Origin: Paralvinella palmiformis
Lineage: Eukaryota > Annelida > Polychaeta > Terebellida > Alvinellidae
DNA length: 64,000 nt
Assembly: GCA_025642065.1 (NCBI GenBank)
Contig: JAODUP010000165.1
Span: forward strand, 827,501 to 891,500
Reading direction: 5' to 3'
Below, in pieces: positions 44,812-57,805 of the stretch (positions are counted from its first letter, which is position 1; every line of letters starts with the position of its first letter). The notes beneath the pieces were generated by a model, which saw only the letters and a list, made by a program, of their open reading frames with translations, had not been told where the DNA came from and did not search any database. The position numbers and the translations under genes were made by a program.

Positions 44812-47240
44812 AATGACAACATAGAAGTGTTCCCACGTAGGCGTCAATGTTATCACCTAACATAATCTCGAAAGGAAAACGAAAGACTGAATATGAAGCA
44901 AATGTGAGTATAAAAATATGATAATGTAGTAGTTAGCTAATTGTATCCTCTCATAATTAACCGCTAATTGTCAAACATGGAAAATAAAGACTTTATCTGT
45001 AACAAGTAATAGTATTCTAGCAGACAGACGTCTCCAAGAAAAACAAAACAATTATCTTTATGTTAAACAACTGTAGAATTGCATAAAATGGATAGATATT
45101 GGACACATCACACAAAACTGGGAGCCTAAGAATATGATAAGAAAGAGTGACGAAAACCGGATATATTAATTGTGAAGAGAACGTCATTTCTGATATCTGA
45201 CGCTTTAATTATGTCATCCTTCGAGCAGATTAAGCATTTTTTTATCGGTGAGGCAAATCTCCGAACGTATGAAGTAATATTACTTGATTAAATCACGCCT
45301 CCATTTCTGTAGCCATTAATTATCCTTAATGTTACATTTAAATGGCTTACAGTGAGTCTCCTCGCTGAAGGTGTGTGATGTACATCAACAAATAAACCGT
45401 AATGGGATGGTTGGCGATCTGTCTCTTGTCGAGTAGATTGTGAATTATCACCGAACTGGTATATTTTTAGCAGCATTTAATTGATTATTAGATGTTGGAG
45501 AATAAAAGGTTTCTTTGATGAGATGAGGTTTTGATCGTTGCACCGTCACAAAATATCCCGTAGGTGAAGTTTAATTTATGTTTGGTTTATAAATCTGAAT
45601 CTGAAGTAACAAAGCAAAAAACAGATATTTGGATATTTAATGGTATATATGTTGCTCTCTAAGCGTAAAATAAACTGTAAACTCGTTTTAATTGTGATGA
45701 TTAAATAGTTGAAAAAAGGATGTTTAACAATAGACGAGCAAAGGTATAATGTTTGGATATAAACAGGCCTCAAATCTAATCATGTCAACGATGAAGTGAA
45801 AGAATTAGTGCGATATTGTGTTTATGCAGAGATGTCAAAGCCAGCGAATAAAACAAGCTTGTTCTGAACTTTACCAGGATAAGGATACTATATCAGATGT
45901 TTAGGTGTGCTTTTAGAGCCCAAATATATGAGTTACTTAGCCTCGGAATTTGTCACACCCATGACATATGACTGAAAGGTGAATTCCTAGGAAAATATAT
46001 CCGATAATCCGATATGAGCCTTTGGGGTATAACACAACACCCCGTACCCCAAATTTCTTTTAATGGAATGGGCCGTGTTTTGATTGTGTTTCAACAATTG
46101 ACGAGCGAACCTTGCCCTTTTTTAAATGTTATTAGACATATGACACATATACATATGAAAATGTTTAATAAAATAACTTCTAACCTCCTGACATCCACCA
46201 GGTTATCACATCCAACAAGGTGCGTGGTAAGTTGGCTAACTAAACTTGAATTTGGCTAGCATGGACATGAGCCGGATTTAATTTCAAATCTCGGAGGTTT
46301 GTAGTACAGGGCTGGCACTCAGAGAATATAGTAAAACGTTCCATGGAGACCAAATTTCGTTTAATAGATAACATATACAATTGTCTGACGACCGTAAAAT
46401 AAACGTCTACCATAAAATAAACGTCACGGTGAATGGTGTTTTTTTTCTTAACAATTGACGAGCGAACCTTGCCCTTTTTATTTTACTAGGCACTTAACAC
46501 CTTTCATATACGTATAGAAGATATAAAATAAAATATACTTTTGACATCCACCAGGTTATCTCATCCAGCGAGGTACTTAGTAAGTTGGCAAACTGAACTT
46601 TGATTTGGCTACCATAAAATACTACATGAATTGAGCAAATATGAGATATATCAGCAGGAGAACTGATCTCTACACAAATAATCAGCCATATACTGCAGTT
46701 TTATTTCCGGATAAATTTATATATTTATATTGAATACTGATTAATCAAGATATCAAACTAACTTGTGTACAAACTACACGATGAGGATATGGTGTAGATC
46801 CTATTTGTTGACGGTATGATTAATTTCTAATATTTTTCTTTTAGCCTCAGGCAGCCGTCTGTTTCTTCGGTGAGTACACATATATTTTTAAATGTTTAAT
46901 TAATATGAGAAAATTATTATAATGGTACAGAAGAAGAGGATGAAGAACTTGCAGTATCCTCAACTCTCTTTTCCGTGTGGATGAGTCACCTTCATTGGTG
47001 TTTTCCATCCAAAGAATATTGAATTATACCCTTTTGTGATGTTATTAGTAATGATTCTTCAGAGTTTAAAGTAAGCAACACTGAATCATTTTAATTAGTG
47101 TATGCTTATTCCAAAAACAACTTTCTTTACCTTACATTGGCATAGGATAGTAACTTATCTTGAGTGGCCAATCTTCTAAGATATAATGACCGATCTGAAA
47201 TCTCTAGCATCAATATAATATTTTAAACCAATTAAATATA

Positions 47241-48110
47241 GAGACTGGCGTCCCTCAAAGTTCAATATTAGGACCTTTGCTGTTTATCAAATATATAAAT
47301 GATCTTTCAATGTCTCTTGATCAATGTAGTGTTACTATGTATGCCGATGATGTGGCTTTTTATACTAAAGGTCATATGTCAAACGATGCTCATCCAATTA
47401 TATGTACTCTTCAATCTGATTTATGTAATGTTAGTGAATGATTGGATGCAAACAAACTGAGTTTGCATATTGGTAAAACAGCTTGCATGTTATTCTGTTC
47501 CAAGCAAAAACGTAGACATCTCATGGGAACAAATCTTGATTTATCTCTTCATGGGCAAGAAATTGAACAAGTAAAAACGTACAAGTATCTCGGTGTCACT
47601 ATTGATGAAGATCTTACTTTTAATATTCATGTATATAATGTCATCAACAAAATCAATAGATCACTTGGGGTCTTAAAGCGTACTAGTCCATTTGTGCCAC
47701 TTTCAAATCGATAACTTTGTACAATACTCTTGTCTTGCCTTATTTTGATTAGTATTGCACACTCTGGGATACATGCTCCGAGACATAAATCACAAGATTA
47801 CAAAGGTTGCAAAATCGTGGAATGATAATTGTACTGGAATGTCATCACAGAACCCATGTTTCAGATATGCTATCAACTCTCAAATCGCTTTATGTTCACC
47901 AAAGATTTATATTTCTTAAATGTACTTTGATGTATAACATTGCAAATGACAAAACACCACACTATCTTAAAAGTGTAAGTCCTGGTATATCACATGTATA
48001 TGACACAAGATCAATAAAGCTACTCAGTTCACAGAACATCATTGTGGAATAATTTGCTATCTCAAGTAAATAATAATTAAAAAAGCAGTACCTAACTTTA
48101 AAAAACTGTG
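47241..48110 (+). pseudogene. Non-LTR (LINE) reverse transcriptase, 5'-truncated
   Basis: 47241-47714 encodes RT palm motifs: GVPQSSILGPLLF (normally GVPQGS), the catalytic MYADDVAFY, then a UGA at 47439 where a Trp is usual, then LDANKLSLHIGKT and VKTYKYLGVTID. A frameshift at about 47712 leads into a second frame with TLYNTLVLPYFD, a stop, then TRLQRLQNRGM, KSLYVHQRFIF and NDKTPHYLKS. A third piece with SLWNNLLSQV follows near 48040. The order matches the palm-to-C-terminus part of Jockey/CR1/L2-type LINE proteins. No endonuclease or upstream RT fingers are present, as in a 5'-truncated insertion. It terminates duplicated segment C. Confidence 0.88.
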
Positions 48111-48479
48111 TTCTGTTCTCTATATAATCGGTAACCTCAGTAAATTAAATGTTCAATTAAATTTATTGTAATGCAAATTTCATATCTAAATAGTCATATT
48201 CCTTTACTCAACCATCATATTGTTATTAATCAAATTTTAGGGGCATGGTATCAGCACTCAGCAGACATTTAATTACCATCACAAAACACTCCCTTCTGAG
48301 AGCTTCTACCATGACTCCATCATCAATATTTTATATTGTAAGTTTCTCCATCCATTTATAATGGGGATACATAGTGTTATTCGTCAATTAGTAACTATAT
48401 ATGTCAATCCGGTGTTTACACTAACACCCAGGTTTGGGCTGAGTGTGTAAATAGCGATATTTGTTTGTCATTTTTTCCT

Positions 48480-48589
<110 letters not shown>

Positions 48590-48954
48590 TAGGGTTAAGC
48601 ATTGGCCAATTGTTTTTATAAATATTGCTTAAACATGTTATTGATTTGTTCTCGTCATTCGATGATTGACATAGTTAAACAGCAAACCGGTTGAGATAAA
48701 GAGATATGTATACTTCATGTAAATGCTACTACCATGTATCGTAACAAATCATGTTATAAGCAAAAGCTGTCTTGTTCATGGGATAGATTCATTTAATATC
48801 AAGGCATGACGTAAAAAAGGGTTTTTACTGTAATTTCATTGTAACATATTAATTGCGATGTAAAACAAATATCGCATTACAAGTGAAGCAAACGTAGCAA
48901 TTGTAGCGAAAGAAGATTTAAATGCTGCCTCTTAATGCAAAACAGACAGCAGTG

Positions 48955-49190
48955 TGATCGTGTGTGTGTGTGTTTGTTTGTGCGTGTGTGTGTGTGTGCG
49001 TGTTCGTGTGCGTGTATAATGTATTATCAGTCCCAAAGGAAGAACTATTTATATCACTAACCGTATTCTTACCAAGCCTCGGCTAGAGAAAGTATAAGAA
49101 CCAAAACAATTAATTGTCTATAACCAACCAGAGCTGAAGCCACATATAACGATGTATGTGTAGAGTAACAAAAGATGAGCTAGATCTTCA
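48955..49190 (+). repeat. Duplicated block, first copy
   Basis: After a (GT)n tract, the text 'atatcactaaccgtattctt', 'ccaagcctcggc', 'gagctgaagc' matches 59555-59745 ('tatatcactatttctgtctt', 'ccaagcctcagtc', 'tagctgaagc') in order. Confidence 0.7.
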
Positions 49191-50579
49191 CATTGGTCAA
49201 AATAGACACGAAAATCATTATTACATAAATGTCGTTTTGTTAATTGATATAATTATGATAAAGTAATTATATAGCTATCTGATGTTATCCCGTTGTTGTC
49301 TTTAAGTAATCTATACTCTGAAGGTAGAAAATAGCATCAGCATATTAAGGCCAATTGTAAAACTTTATTACTTTTAAAAATAGTAATTCCTTATCTGTGT
49401 CATGGTCGTATTACTGGTCATCTATCATTCGTTAGCTACAGGATTGATGTTGAAACTCAATCATTTGACAAAACAAAAACACTCCGATATTCTTTTAGCT
49501 GCTCATCTAGCGTTTTAATATTTACCCAAAAATGATCGCAACCTTATTAGTAACAAGTAATATTACTGGTTGAGTCATTCCTCAAGTGGAAGTCCAAAAT
49601 ATTTAATTATTCTTAAATAGTATGCAGCTTTTGTTAGAATATCGAAAAGCTAACTGATTTAGAGTAACTTCTATATGCGTAGACTTTAAATCTGCCAAAT
49701 ATCTCCCTATGGCAATATTAATATGCTTTCATAAATTTTCCTTTGTGCAAGTCGTTGTTTTCATACCAAATCCACCTTGTTTTAATACCCACTGACCGTA
49801 GAATAAATTCCCGTTTCTTTTAATAAATTCTACTCCTATGTATTTTACCAACATTGTTTATATTCGACCTTGCCTACTAAAACTTTAAAAACCCTTGTAT
49901 TTGTCATGGCTACTCATAAGTGGAAACCAAATTCATTAACGCACCAATAATTGGAGCAAAATTGAGCAAGAAGACCATATAATTATTCTAATTTAGTTAC
50001 AAATCTGCCGTACGTATGGTGTACTATATGCATTTAGTTTAATGATTCATTGTAATTATAATATCGAATTATGCCCTTTCTAAGATCGTATCTGTAATAT
50101 GTGTATATTTGGCAAATTTTACTATCATCTATAACTAACTACAACAAGATACAATATTTTCTTTAACTTCGTTTATATCTGTAATAGATGAAAAACACGG
50201 AACAATATGTATATAAACAGATAAGACATAGACAACCGTTATTAAGTTTTATATCGGCACGATAGATACACGACCTCTGTTCTGGATACGATACATTATG
50301 GTAACTCAATTACGAGTTCTGGTAGAGGTATTACTTTAAGGTGTCGAAGTTACCGTTGGCGGTTTAATGAATTAAGGGATGCTCCCCACCAAATCTCTTT
50401 TTAGAGACGTGTTACTGATCAACGTGTGTGAAGGTTAATGAACTACGTGTCGAAATAAGAATATATACAAATACCCAGAAAATAATTTCGAAGTATTTGT
50501 ATTTAATTATCTAATTCAGGTTTATACTGTTAGAAATCATTTTACAAATTCACTGAAGAAATAGAATTTTCCGTCAAAT

Positions 50580-50580
<1 letters not shown>
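49191..50580. other. AT-rich spacer, nothing recognised
   Basis: No gene or repeat recognised. Confidence 0.55.
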
Positions 50581-50581
<1 letters not shown>

Positions 50582-50638
<57 letters not shown>

Positions 50639-50640
50639 AT
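50582..50640. repeat. (AT)n-(GT)n compound microsatellite
   Basis: AT units passing into GT units. Confidence 0.96.
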
Positions 50641-50822
50641 ATAACATAATTACATGGCTATATTGGTTATAGTTAAACTATATATCGGTCAATCAGAGGA
50701 CGATATCAAATAGCCATAAAATTACTTTATCATAATTAGATCAATTAATAAAACCATGAGTATATAATAATGACTTTCGTATATTATTTAACCAGTCTGA
50801 CTATCCAATTAATATTTTGTTA

Positions 50823-50845
50823 CTCTCTCTCTCTCTCTCTCTCTA
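50823..50845. repeat. (CT)n microsatellite
   Basis: About 11 CT units. Confidence 0.93.
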
Positions 50846-50987
50846 CTTTGTTATATATAATGACTTCAGTATTAGTTGGTTGTGGAGAGTTAATCTTTTG
50901 GGAATTATGTTATCTCTGGCTGTTATGAAAATAGAGATGAGAGTGGTCGTGATAGGACTGGCGAGATAGATAGCTCTTTCTATTATA

Positions 50988-51011
50988 CACGCACGCATGC
51001 ACACACGCATG

Positions 51012-51040
<29 letters not shown>
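50988..51040. repeat. (CA)n/(CACG)n repeat
   Basis: 'acgcacgcatgcacac' units then pure CA units. Confidence 0.94.
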
Positions 51041-51042
<2 letters not shown>

Positions 51043-52630
51043 ACGCATGCAGAAATACAAAAAAAAGATAAAAAACTTAGGCGTTTGTAAATAATTGATC
51101 AAGTAGTGCTGAGACAGAGCGTATTTTATCAAGAGACTGAACTTATTGTTGTTTCTTTACACTTGGTTCCTATGTATCGTTCTTTTTGTCAAATAACATT
51201 TCAACATAATTATAATACAGACAAACTAGGTACACCTTGTACGGATATTTTATAAAACACTCCCGATATTTGATATTTACTTTGTTTTGTTTACTATTTC
51301 AGATACAATCGAAAGTATAGCAGTCACGCAGTTATTGGTATTTATTAAAAATTCATTTCCATAATTTTCTGGTGCTATATAAAACCGACAAATATACAAG
51401 ATCATTATTCCGGAGGCATTGTTAGTAAAGAGTCCGTTAGAATTACAAATACATTACTTGTTTGTCCTAAAGACACGCGTGTGTTAAAGTCAACTGACGT
51501 CCTAATACAACACTCATTATGTTGTCAGCTAATCATAAATGGGTACACGAACTGTTTGATGGAATTATTATTTCTAAATTGTAATAATTGATTAAGCCTT
51601 CCGTTTTATTTAATAATTACATAAATCAACGGAGTTACCACTTTTATGGACAGAAATATGAATGATTACTATTTTAATGTGTTTTGTTCAAAATTTGATT
51701 TTCTAACTCCATGAATTTAACTTACCGTCGTCGCTTCTTTCTTCAACAAACACTGATTTGTTCATATGATAATGTACGTGTATTTTAAGTATTATTAGCG
51801 ATACATAGTTCAAACATGCAATTTGCATAGAATTGTTTTTAGACAAAATATTGTATTTCCATTGTATGAGTAATACATCAATTCGAATTAAAAGATAAAG
51901 GAAAGGGTTTCTAATACTTTATTAAGACCCTCACCCATATCATTGGAGTCCGAAAGGTGGTCTTAATAGAGGAATTATACTCTATACATAGCAGTGACAT
52001 TTAGACAAAATATACAGATCGTTTAAGGTAATCCAGTTTGCTGTTTAACTATAAAATAATCACCTAACGGGAGAAAATCAATTCTGATATTTAACGCATA
52101 TCTATCTACCGGAAGATTAGCTAATATCATGCTTGACATTTGACATTAATATGACTATTATCACCCATTCTGAGAATCTGTCAACATTTTTCGCAATCAA
52201 TACTGACATTATGAAGTTTAAGCCGCTACATATGTCACTTGTCCCGTAACCATAATGACGTCATACAAACGGCTCTGAAAACCGAATTGGTTTCGTGCGC
52301 GCAACAAACTGAAATTAAAACTAACGAATTTTGACATGTTTCTACCTGACGTGAATCTCACGCGAAGGTGCAATTATGTGTGTGACATTGCTGCAGTCAA
52401 ACTATGCAATTCTGTCATTGACTTATTTGTTAACAATGATAACAAATAATTTGTAAACCGGGATATATTTGAAGAAAGAATATTGTCCACTGATTGGCAT
52501 AATGATGCTATATTAACGGAACTCTTACACGGGAAAGTACATGGAGTTCGTTTCGACCTTCTACCTGAATGACGTCACGGATGAACCATGAAATAGAAAT
52601 CGTTTTCGAAATATCTCAGTGTTCATGATT
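51041..52630. other. AT-rich spacer, nothing recognised
   Basis: A minor inverted repeat 'tattaagacc' / 'ggtcttaata' lies at about 51921-51970. No gene is recognised. Confidence 0.5.
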
Positions 52631-52635
52631 ATTCT

Positions 52636-52925
52636 GCCACTTTGGCTACATAGGTAGAGTGTGAGACTATTTACCTATGGCTGTGGTCATTCTGTGCGGG
52701 AGGTCGCCGGTTCGCTGCCACAATAGTAAGCAGTGTTTTTATCTAGTCAGGCAACTAGCAAAGTTTTCTCCCGCGAATGTGCCATATATTCTAGATTCTA
52801 AATGTATTAGAATTAATCTCCGTGGGGAAGCCATAAATTTCAGACTATATGCGTCTCTCTCATTTTAGGTTGCCAACCACGTTAAAAACTGCCATTTCAG
52901 CCATTATTTTTAATTTTTATTTTTA
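52636..52925 (+). mobile_element. SINE-like repeat, family 3
   Basis: Second copy of the element at 18693-18968. The left end reads 'ttggctacataggtagagtg' (A-box-like) and about 60 bp later 'cgccggttcgctgcc' (B-box-like). The right end is 'gttaaaaactgccatttcag' followed by a T-rich tail. The spacing is that of a tRNA-derived promoter. Confidence 0.82.
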
Positions 52926-53146
52926 TTCCGAAATATGAAAAATAACGCATCAGTAAGTGCTTCATTGTGCAATCAATTTATCAGTATGTATTTCTTTATT
53001 TAGTTTAAACGTTTGTGTGTCTGTTACACAATTTCTAACTGACTCACTCAATTTTATATGATGCTCATTTGATCGATGATAGTATACTGATGGAATATAC
53101 GTAAAACTCCATGTAGGATATTTAATAATATATAAAATTAACTAAA

Positions 53147-53398
53147 ATGATCCTACACGATTATGTTCACACCTTGACTCACCATTTTATGATCCTACAC
53201 AATTATGTTCACACCTTGACTCACCATTTTATGATCCTACACAATTATGTTCACACCTTGACTCACCATTTTATGATCCTACACAATTATGTTCACACCT
53301 TGACTCACCATTTTATGATCTTACACAATTATGTTCACACCTTGACTCACCATTTTATGATCCTACACAATTATGTTCACACTCTTGACTCATCATTG
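53147..53398 (+). repeat. 42-bp minisatellite, six copies
   Basis: Units start at 53147, 53189, 53231, 53273, 53315 and 53357 with very few differences. Because 42 is a multiple of three the array stays open as a 14-residue repeat (HNYVHTLTHHFMIL), running into an unrelated tail to 53524. Near-identity of units points to recent expansion. No evidence of translation. Confidence 0.95.
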
Positions 53399-53944
53399 TA
53401 TTCATTTCTTCTACAAAGAAGAACTATTCGATTCCCAGAATATTTACTCCAACTACTCCATATCTCCCCTAAAATCACCTGTATCGGTAATCTAAGTTAT
53501 GACATGTTGATAACAATATGTTAATTTAGAGTCTGATGTTTACGTATCACGGTACACTATTTGGCTAAACCGTTATACTTATTTCTGATATTGTCATAGA
53601 GCCGATCAGTTCTAAAACTATTTAATGCAAAATTATTAAAACACAGACATTGAATTTAAACTAATAATAAATGAATTTCTACAATAATGTGATATGAAGT
53701 TAGTCATTATGAAAATAAAAATAGATATGGCATTTTATAATTAATAATAATAATTTAATTATTGAGTCTAAGCTCCTTCCTTTGATCGATTAAATATTGC
53801 GAACATCAAACAAAAAGTTTAAATATAGACTTATAAACCTTTTTGTTTTGTATTTGTGCTAATTCTAGTTGATATCAATAATACCTTATTGTATTAGTCT
53901 TTTTATGTATTTTTGATTAAACAACCGAACGTACTGTTTAATTT

Positions 53945-54470
53945 TGGTGATTAAGAACGATTCTCTGAAGTTATCACTATCACATCGGGAGCTTCATTTG
54001 CTCCCTTTTCAGTCTCGCATCATTTTCAAACTCTGTGCCATTGCCTATCAAGCTCTTTCTTCCTGAGAACGTATCGTATCTATTTTCCATCGGTTATTTC
54101 GCACCCAAGGTCAGAGTGGCTGTTCATCTGGTTTTCACTTGCTGTCTGTTCCTAATTTTAAAACTCATGCGGGCATTCGTGCTTTTTCAGTTGCAGCCCC
54201 ATCTCTTTGGAACCCACTCCTTGAACATGTTAATTAAGTAATCAAATAGCATACTCACCTGTTATACTCGTTTATCCCTCCTAAGATTTCACTGCATTCG
54301 GTCATTTGGTGATGAATTTTGTATCGTACCGTGATTATGTGATTGCCCAACCCCTGGACTAGGTGACCCCTGGACTAGGTGACCCCTGGACTAGGTGCAC
54401 CACTGAGCTCGATTCTTTTCGAGGATAGTGGCGCTATGGAAGTTTGTTATTATTATTATTTTTTTTATTT
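53945..54470 (+). pseudogene. L2/CR1-like LINE 3' end
   Basis: 53986-54240 encodes RELHLLPFQSRIIFKLCAIA, then YQALSS and a stop. After frame changes comes LLSVPNFKTHAGIRAFSVAA followed by PSLWNPLLEHVN and a stop. H(W)LP-R-FK and APSLWN are hallmarks of the C-terminal region of L2/CR1-type LINE ORF2. About 190 bases of 3' UTR follow, containing a 16-bp triple repeat (54351-54397), then a short ATT/T-rich tail. It is 5'-truncated and non-functional. Confidence 0.85.
54351..54397 (+). repeat. 16-bp tandem repeat, three copies
   Basis: cccctggactaggtga starts at 54351, 54367 and 54383 (the last copy ends tgc), inside the LINE 3' UTR. Confidence 0.95.
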
Positions 54471-55124
54471 AGAAGAAAGAAGGAAGCCTAACACATATTT
54501 TGATAATACATCTCATACCACGTTCTAGCTGATGTTGTGTAAAGTTACAATCCCTCGTGATAGTAAAGTTAAATGTTTATGTGTCTTTTGTACGAACATA
54601 TTCCCGATAACACATAAACCGGCTAAGGTAGTAATCAGCCTGATGATGGCATCACCAACAGTCCTCGGTTGTCCAACAAACCACAAACCATCACCGGTAG
54701 TACGTCGATAGCCCACATGCGGTAAGCTGATGACTGTTGGGAGTAAACTCCTTTAGAGAGAACCACAAAGCTCCTCATTCCTCACTCAAGATGTAGTTTA
54801 TATTTCTATGAGGATTTGTTTATTGATTGCGGTAATATTTAAAATTGTTAATTGATATTTAACACTAGCAGTAAACAACGATTAGCTACACCGAATTAGA
54901 GGTAAAAGTTTATTTTTAGCCTCAATTGGTTTCGAATAATAAAGTTATTTAGAAAATCAGATTTCTCCGCAAATTATTTTATTATCCAACCAATTAATTA
55001 ATAGCTATAAGTTTATGCACATTGATAAAACAAATTGTGCAAATAGGCGGGTATCTACTAGGCGTAGGATGCGCTAAAGCTGAGTTTTTGCACAATTAAT
55101 TTACGGTTTGGTTTTTGGCAGCCA

Positions 55125-55366
55125 TCAAGTGGATGTCAAACACATTTGTCATCAACTCAATCTGATTGATGTACATAATTAAATAACTTGTAATGTGATG
55201 GTTGTTAATCTGTAAATCATGACGGATTCTCTCTTATGATGATGATGATTGCTGTTTTACGGCCACTTTTGTGCAGATGGTAGGCTAAATGGGACGAAGA
55301 TTTGCTGAAAAGATATGGTATTATTATAAATAATTTATTACTTTCAGTTTGGATCGTCTTAGAAAA

Positions 55367-55403
<37 letters not shown>

Positions 55404-55405
55404 GC
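55125..55405 (+). repeat. Large duplicated segment, copy D (mostly deleted)
   Basis: 55171-55225 ('gtacataattaaataacttg', 'gatggttgttaatctg') matches copy A 17714-17760. 55303-55402 ('gctgaaaagatatggtatta' and an (ATT)n tract) matches the far right end of copies A and B (39990-40096). The roughly 2 kb that should lie between is missing and a SINE fragment sits at the join. Confidence 0.65.
55237..55300 (-). mobile_element. SINE family 1, 3' fragment
   Basis: (ATC)n-type tail and the last part of the body ('ttttacggccacttttgtg' and 'ggtaggctaaatggg' on plus). It lies at the deletion join in copy D. Confidence 0.8.
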
Positions 55406-56220
55406 CACCTGCGGATTATTTTCATCTATAACAGGAATACGTTAAATATTGATAAAGTTTGTATTGATCCAGATATAATGTATGTTATGTTATTTAAGAA
55501 AATCTCGCTTACATATCACTATCATTAATGACAAATCGTGACATTGTGGCTTGGGTACATGCAGATTATATTTATTTGCAGGTCTAAAAATAACAGTCAC
55601 CATCCGAATACTTATCTTGGTTACTAACATTATCCTTGACTTGATCTTATACTCAGTTAACAATTGCTCACCAAGCTGAGCCATTTTCTTTGTAAATAAG
55701 CGACTCCGTGGCTGGGTAAATAATTGATTCTTTGAGAAAATCCCCATTCTTCAAAACATTACTAGAATCTAGTCAGTAGATAGTAAAAACGTGTCTGTAT
55801 GTTTATATCTGTAACACAGCAAGGTAGCAGCATTTTTAAATAAGGAGAATCTCTTCAGAATCTCTTCATTAGAATCTCGTCGTAAACATTTGGTGATATG
55901 GTTAAATGTTTTTTTCTTCTTCTTCTGAGCCAAACATATTATCTGAAATGATGTTAGTGTACAGACATATTCTAATATATTTAACGGTTAAACCTTCTGT
56001 TCAAGATACACTTCATATTCATGTTATTATACAGGACATTGGCATTTCCCATTTGGACTTTTTTCATACCCCTGTTACTATAATTCTCTTAACAATTAAC
56101 GAATGGTTACGGTCAGGTTAACACTTGGGTACATTGAGGGAATAGAACGTCATGAACTGTGGTATTAACACTTAAACATAGTGCAGATATTCAGAAAAAT
56201 AGCTAAAACCGTCTTCCAAG
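55406..56220. other. AT-rich spacer, nothing recognised
   Basis: An 85-residue open frame on minus at 55490-55747 has normal-looking composition but no recognisable domain. Confidence 0.45.
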
Positions 56221-56224
56221 AAAT

Positions 56225-56290
56225 TAAGGTAGAGAAAGAGAAATGAGGAGGGAGAGAGAGGGAGAGAGAAGGGGGAGATAGAAATAGAAA

Positions 56291-56338
<48 letters not shown>

Positions 56339-56560
56339 TGAGAGAGAGAGAGAGAGAGAGAGAAGAGAGGGAGAGAGAAAGAAAGAGGGAAAGATAAATG
56401 GAAGGTAGGAGGGAAGTATGGAGATATAGCTAATTAGATGGCTAGATAGAGAGATAGATAGATAGAGAGAAAGTGTGTGTGCGTGTAAAAGAGAGTGTGT
56501 GTCTGTGTGTGTGTTCGTGTGTGTGCGCGCGCGTGTATAAGAGAGTGAGCGAGAGAGAGT
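56225..56560. repeat. Compound (GA)n, (TA)n, (GA)n, (GATA)n, (GT)n cluster
   Basis: Purine GA/GGGA tracts flank (AT)n at 56293-56331. GATA-type repeats (56440-56470) and GT-rich DNA (56472-56540) follow. Confidence 0.93.
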
Positions 56561-57192
56561 CAGTAATGTTTATGATAGATATATTTTGGGCTCTATCGAG
56601 ATGTTGTGGGGTTTCTAATTAGCATCTTTTATAAGCTTTGTGTATTTTGGCTGGAGGATAATATACTCAGGCTCCACTAGGATTATGTAATGTAAATATC
56701 TTTACAGAATCATGTGTCGGCATATATCTTACCAGGAAAAGGTACACGTATGGATACAGAATACCGATTATATATTTGGTATTCAAGATATGTCTCAAGT
56801 TATTTGATAGTATTCAGGCCTAAATAAGTGATGTAAAATATTAACTGCAATAGGCTAACTATTTCGAGTGACAACAATGATTACGTTATTCTGGAATTAA
56901 ATTACCGGAGAGAACGTAATACCGTAATCTCCAACACACATACACACTTATTCATTCACATTCACACATACGGCTTTAGCTATTTAACCAAACATTATAT
57001 ACGTATGTAATCTACATAACAACATCAAAGGCATTGATCTCCATGTGCTTGAACGGGAATTTCCAGACCACTGTTTTTAGGGAATCTTCTGCGTTAGACC
57101 AATTCCAGGTAGAGAGTTTATGATCCATTCTTGGAAATCGTTGAATAACCTTATCTGTATCTGGTTAAGTTGTCTGTTTTCTTATCCGTCTA

Positions 57193-57430
57193 AATACTAA
57201 TAGTTATCTAATGAGATACAAGTGGTTCCTAATACTAATAGTTATCTAATCAGATACAAGTGGTTCCTAATACTAATAGTTATCTAATCAGAAAACAAGT
57301 GGTTCCTAATACTAATAGTTATCTAATGAGATAAAAGTGGTTCCTAATACTAATAGTTATCTAATGAGATAAAAGTGGTTCCTAATACTAATAGTTATCT
57401 AATGAGATACAAGTGGTTCCTAATACTAAT
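57193..57430 (+). repeat. 38-bp minisatellite, six copies
   Basis: The unit begins aatactaatagttatctaat and continues 'gagatacaagtggttcct'. Copies start at 57193, 57231, 57269 and so on, one being a base longer. Confidence 0.94.
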
Positions 57431-57524
57431 GCATTTTGTTTTCGATTCACTATGGTACACTATGGAGAACTATCACTATAAGGTGAAATACTAGTACACT
57501 ATGGATTACTATACTATAAGGTGA

Positions 57525-57805
57525 AATACTACTACTACTATTATTACTACTACTATTCCTACTACAACTACTACTTCTATTACTACTCCAACGCCTCCTC
57601 ATCATCCTCCCCTTACTCCTCATCCTGCTCCTCCTAGTCTTCGTCCTCCTCCTCCTCCCCATACTCCTCCTCCTGCTGTTCCTCCTCCTCTTCTCGCTCT
57701 TTCTCCTACTACTACTCCTACTACTACTACTATTACTACTATTCTTACTCCACCTACTAATACTACTATTACTCCTCCTCATCATATTACTACCACCACC
57801 ACCAT
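57525..57805. repeat. (CTA)n/(CTC)n pyrimidine-rich triplet tract
   Basis: CTA-type triplets at both ends flank a CTC/CCT-rich centre (57585-57710). The Ser/Arg-rich minus-strand open frame is an artefact. Confidence 0.9.

Larger units (their letters stand above)
41440..47220 (+). repeat. Large duplicated segment, copy C
   Basis: The left block (41440-42240) pairs with 29770-30560. The right blocks (44450-47220) pair with copy B (37120-39360) and more weakly with copy A. Within C one sub-block is itself repeated: 'acaattgacgagcgaacctt' at about 46095 and again at about 46450, each followed by 'gacatccaccaggttatc'. A SINE (44655-44811) interrupts C where B has none. The right end breaks at about 47220 against a LINE fragment. 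Confidence 0.8.

Noticed and set aside
53147..53398. CRISPR-like array or repeat-protein gene
   Set aside because: No spacers, and the open frame follows from a 42-bp period; no start context, intron or domain evidence.
54035..54241. 68-residue open frame on plus
   Set aside because: Out-of-frame shadow of the L2/CR1-like LINE C-terminus, whose real frame gives the APSLWN motif.
57450..57785. 111-residue Ser/Arg-rich (SR-like) open frame on minus
   Set aside because: Direct translation of a CTA/CTC triplet tract; no gene evidence.
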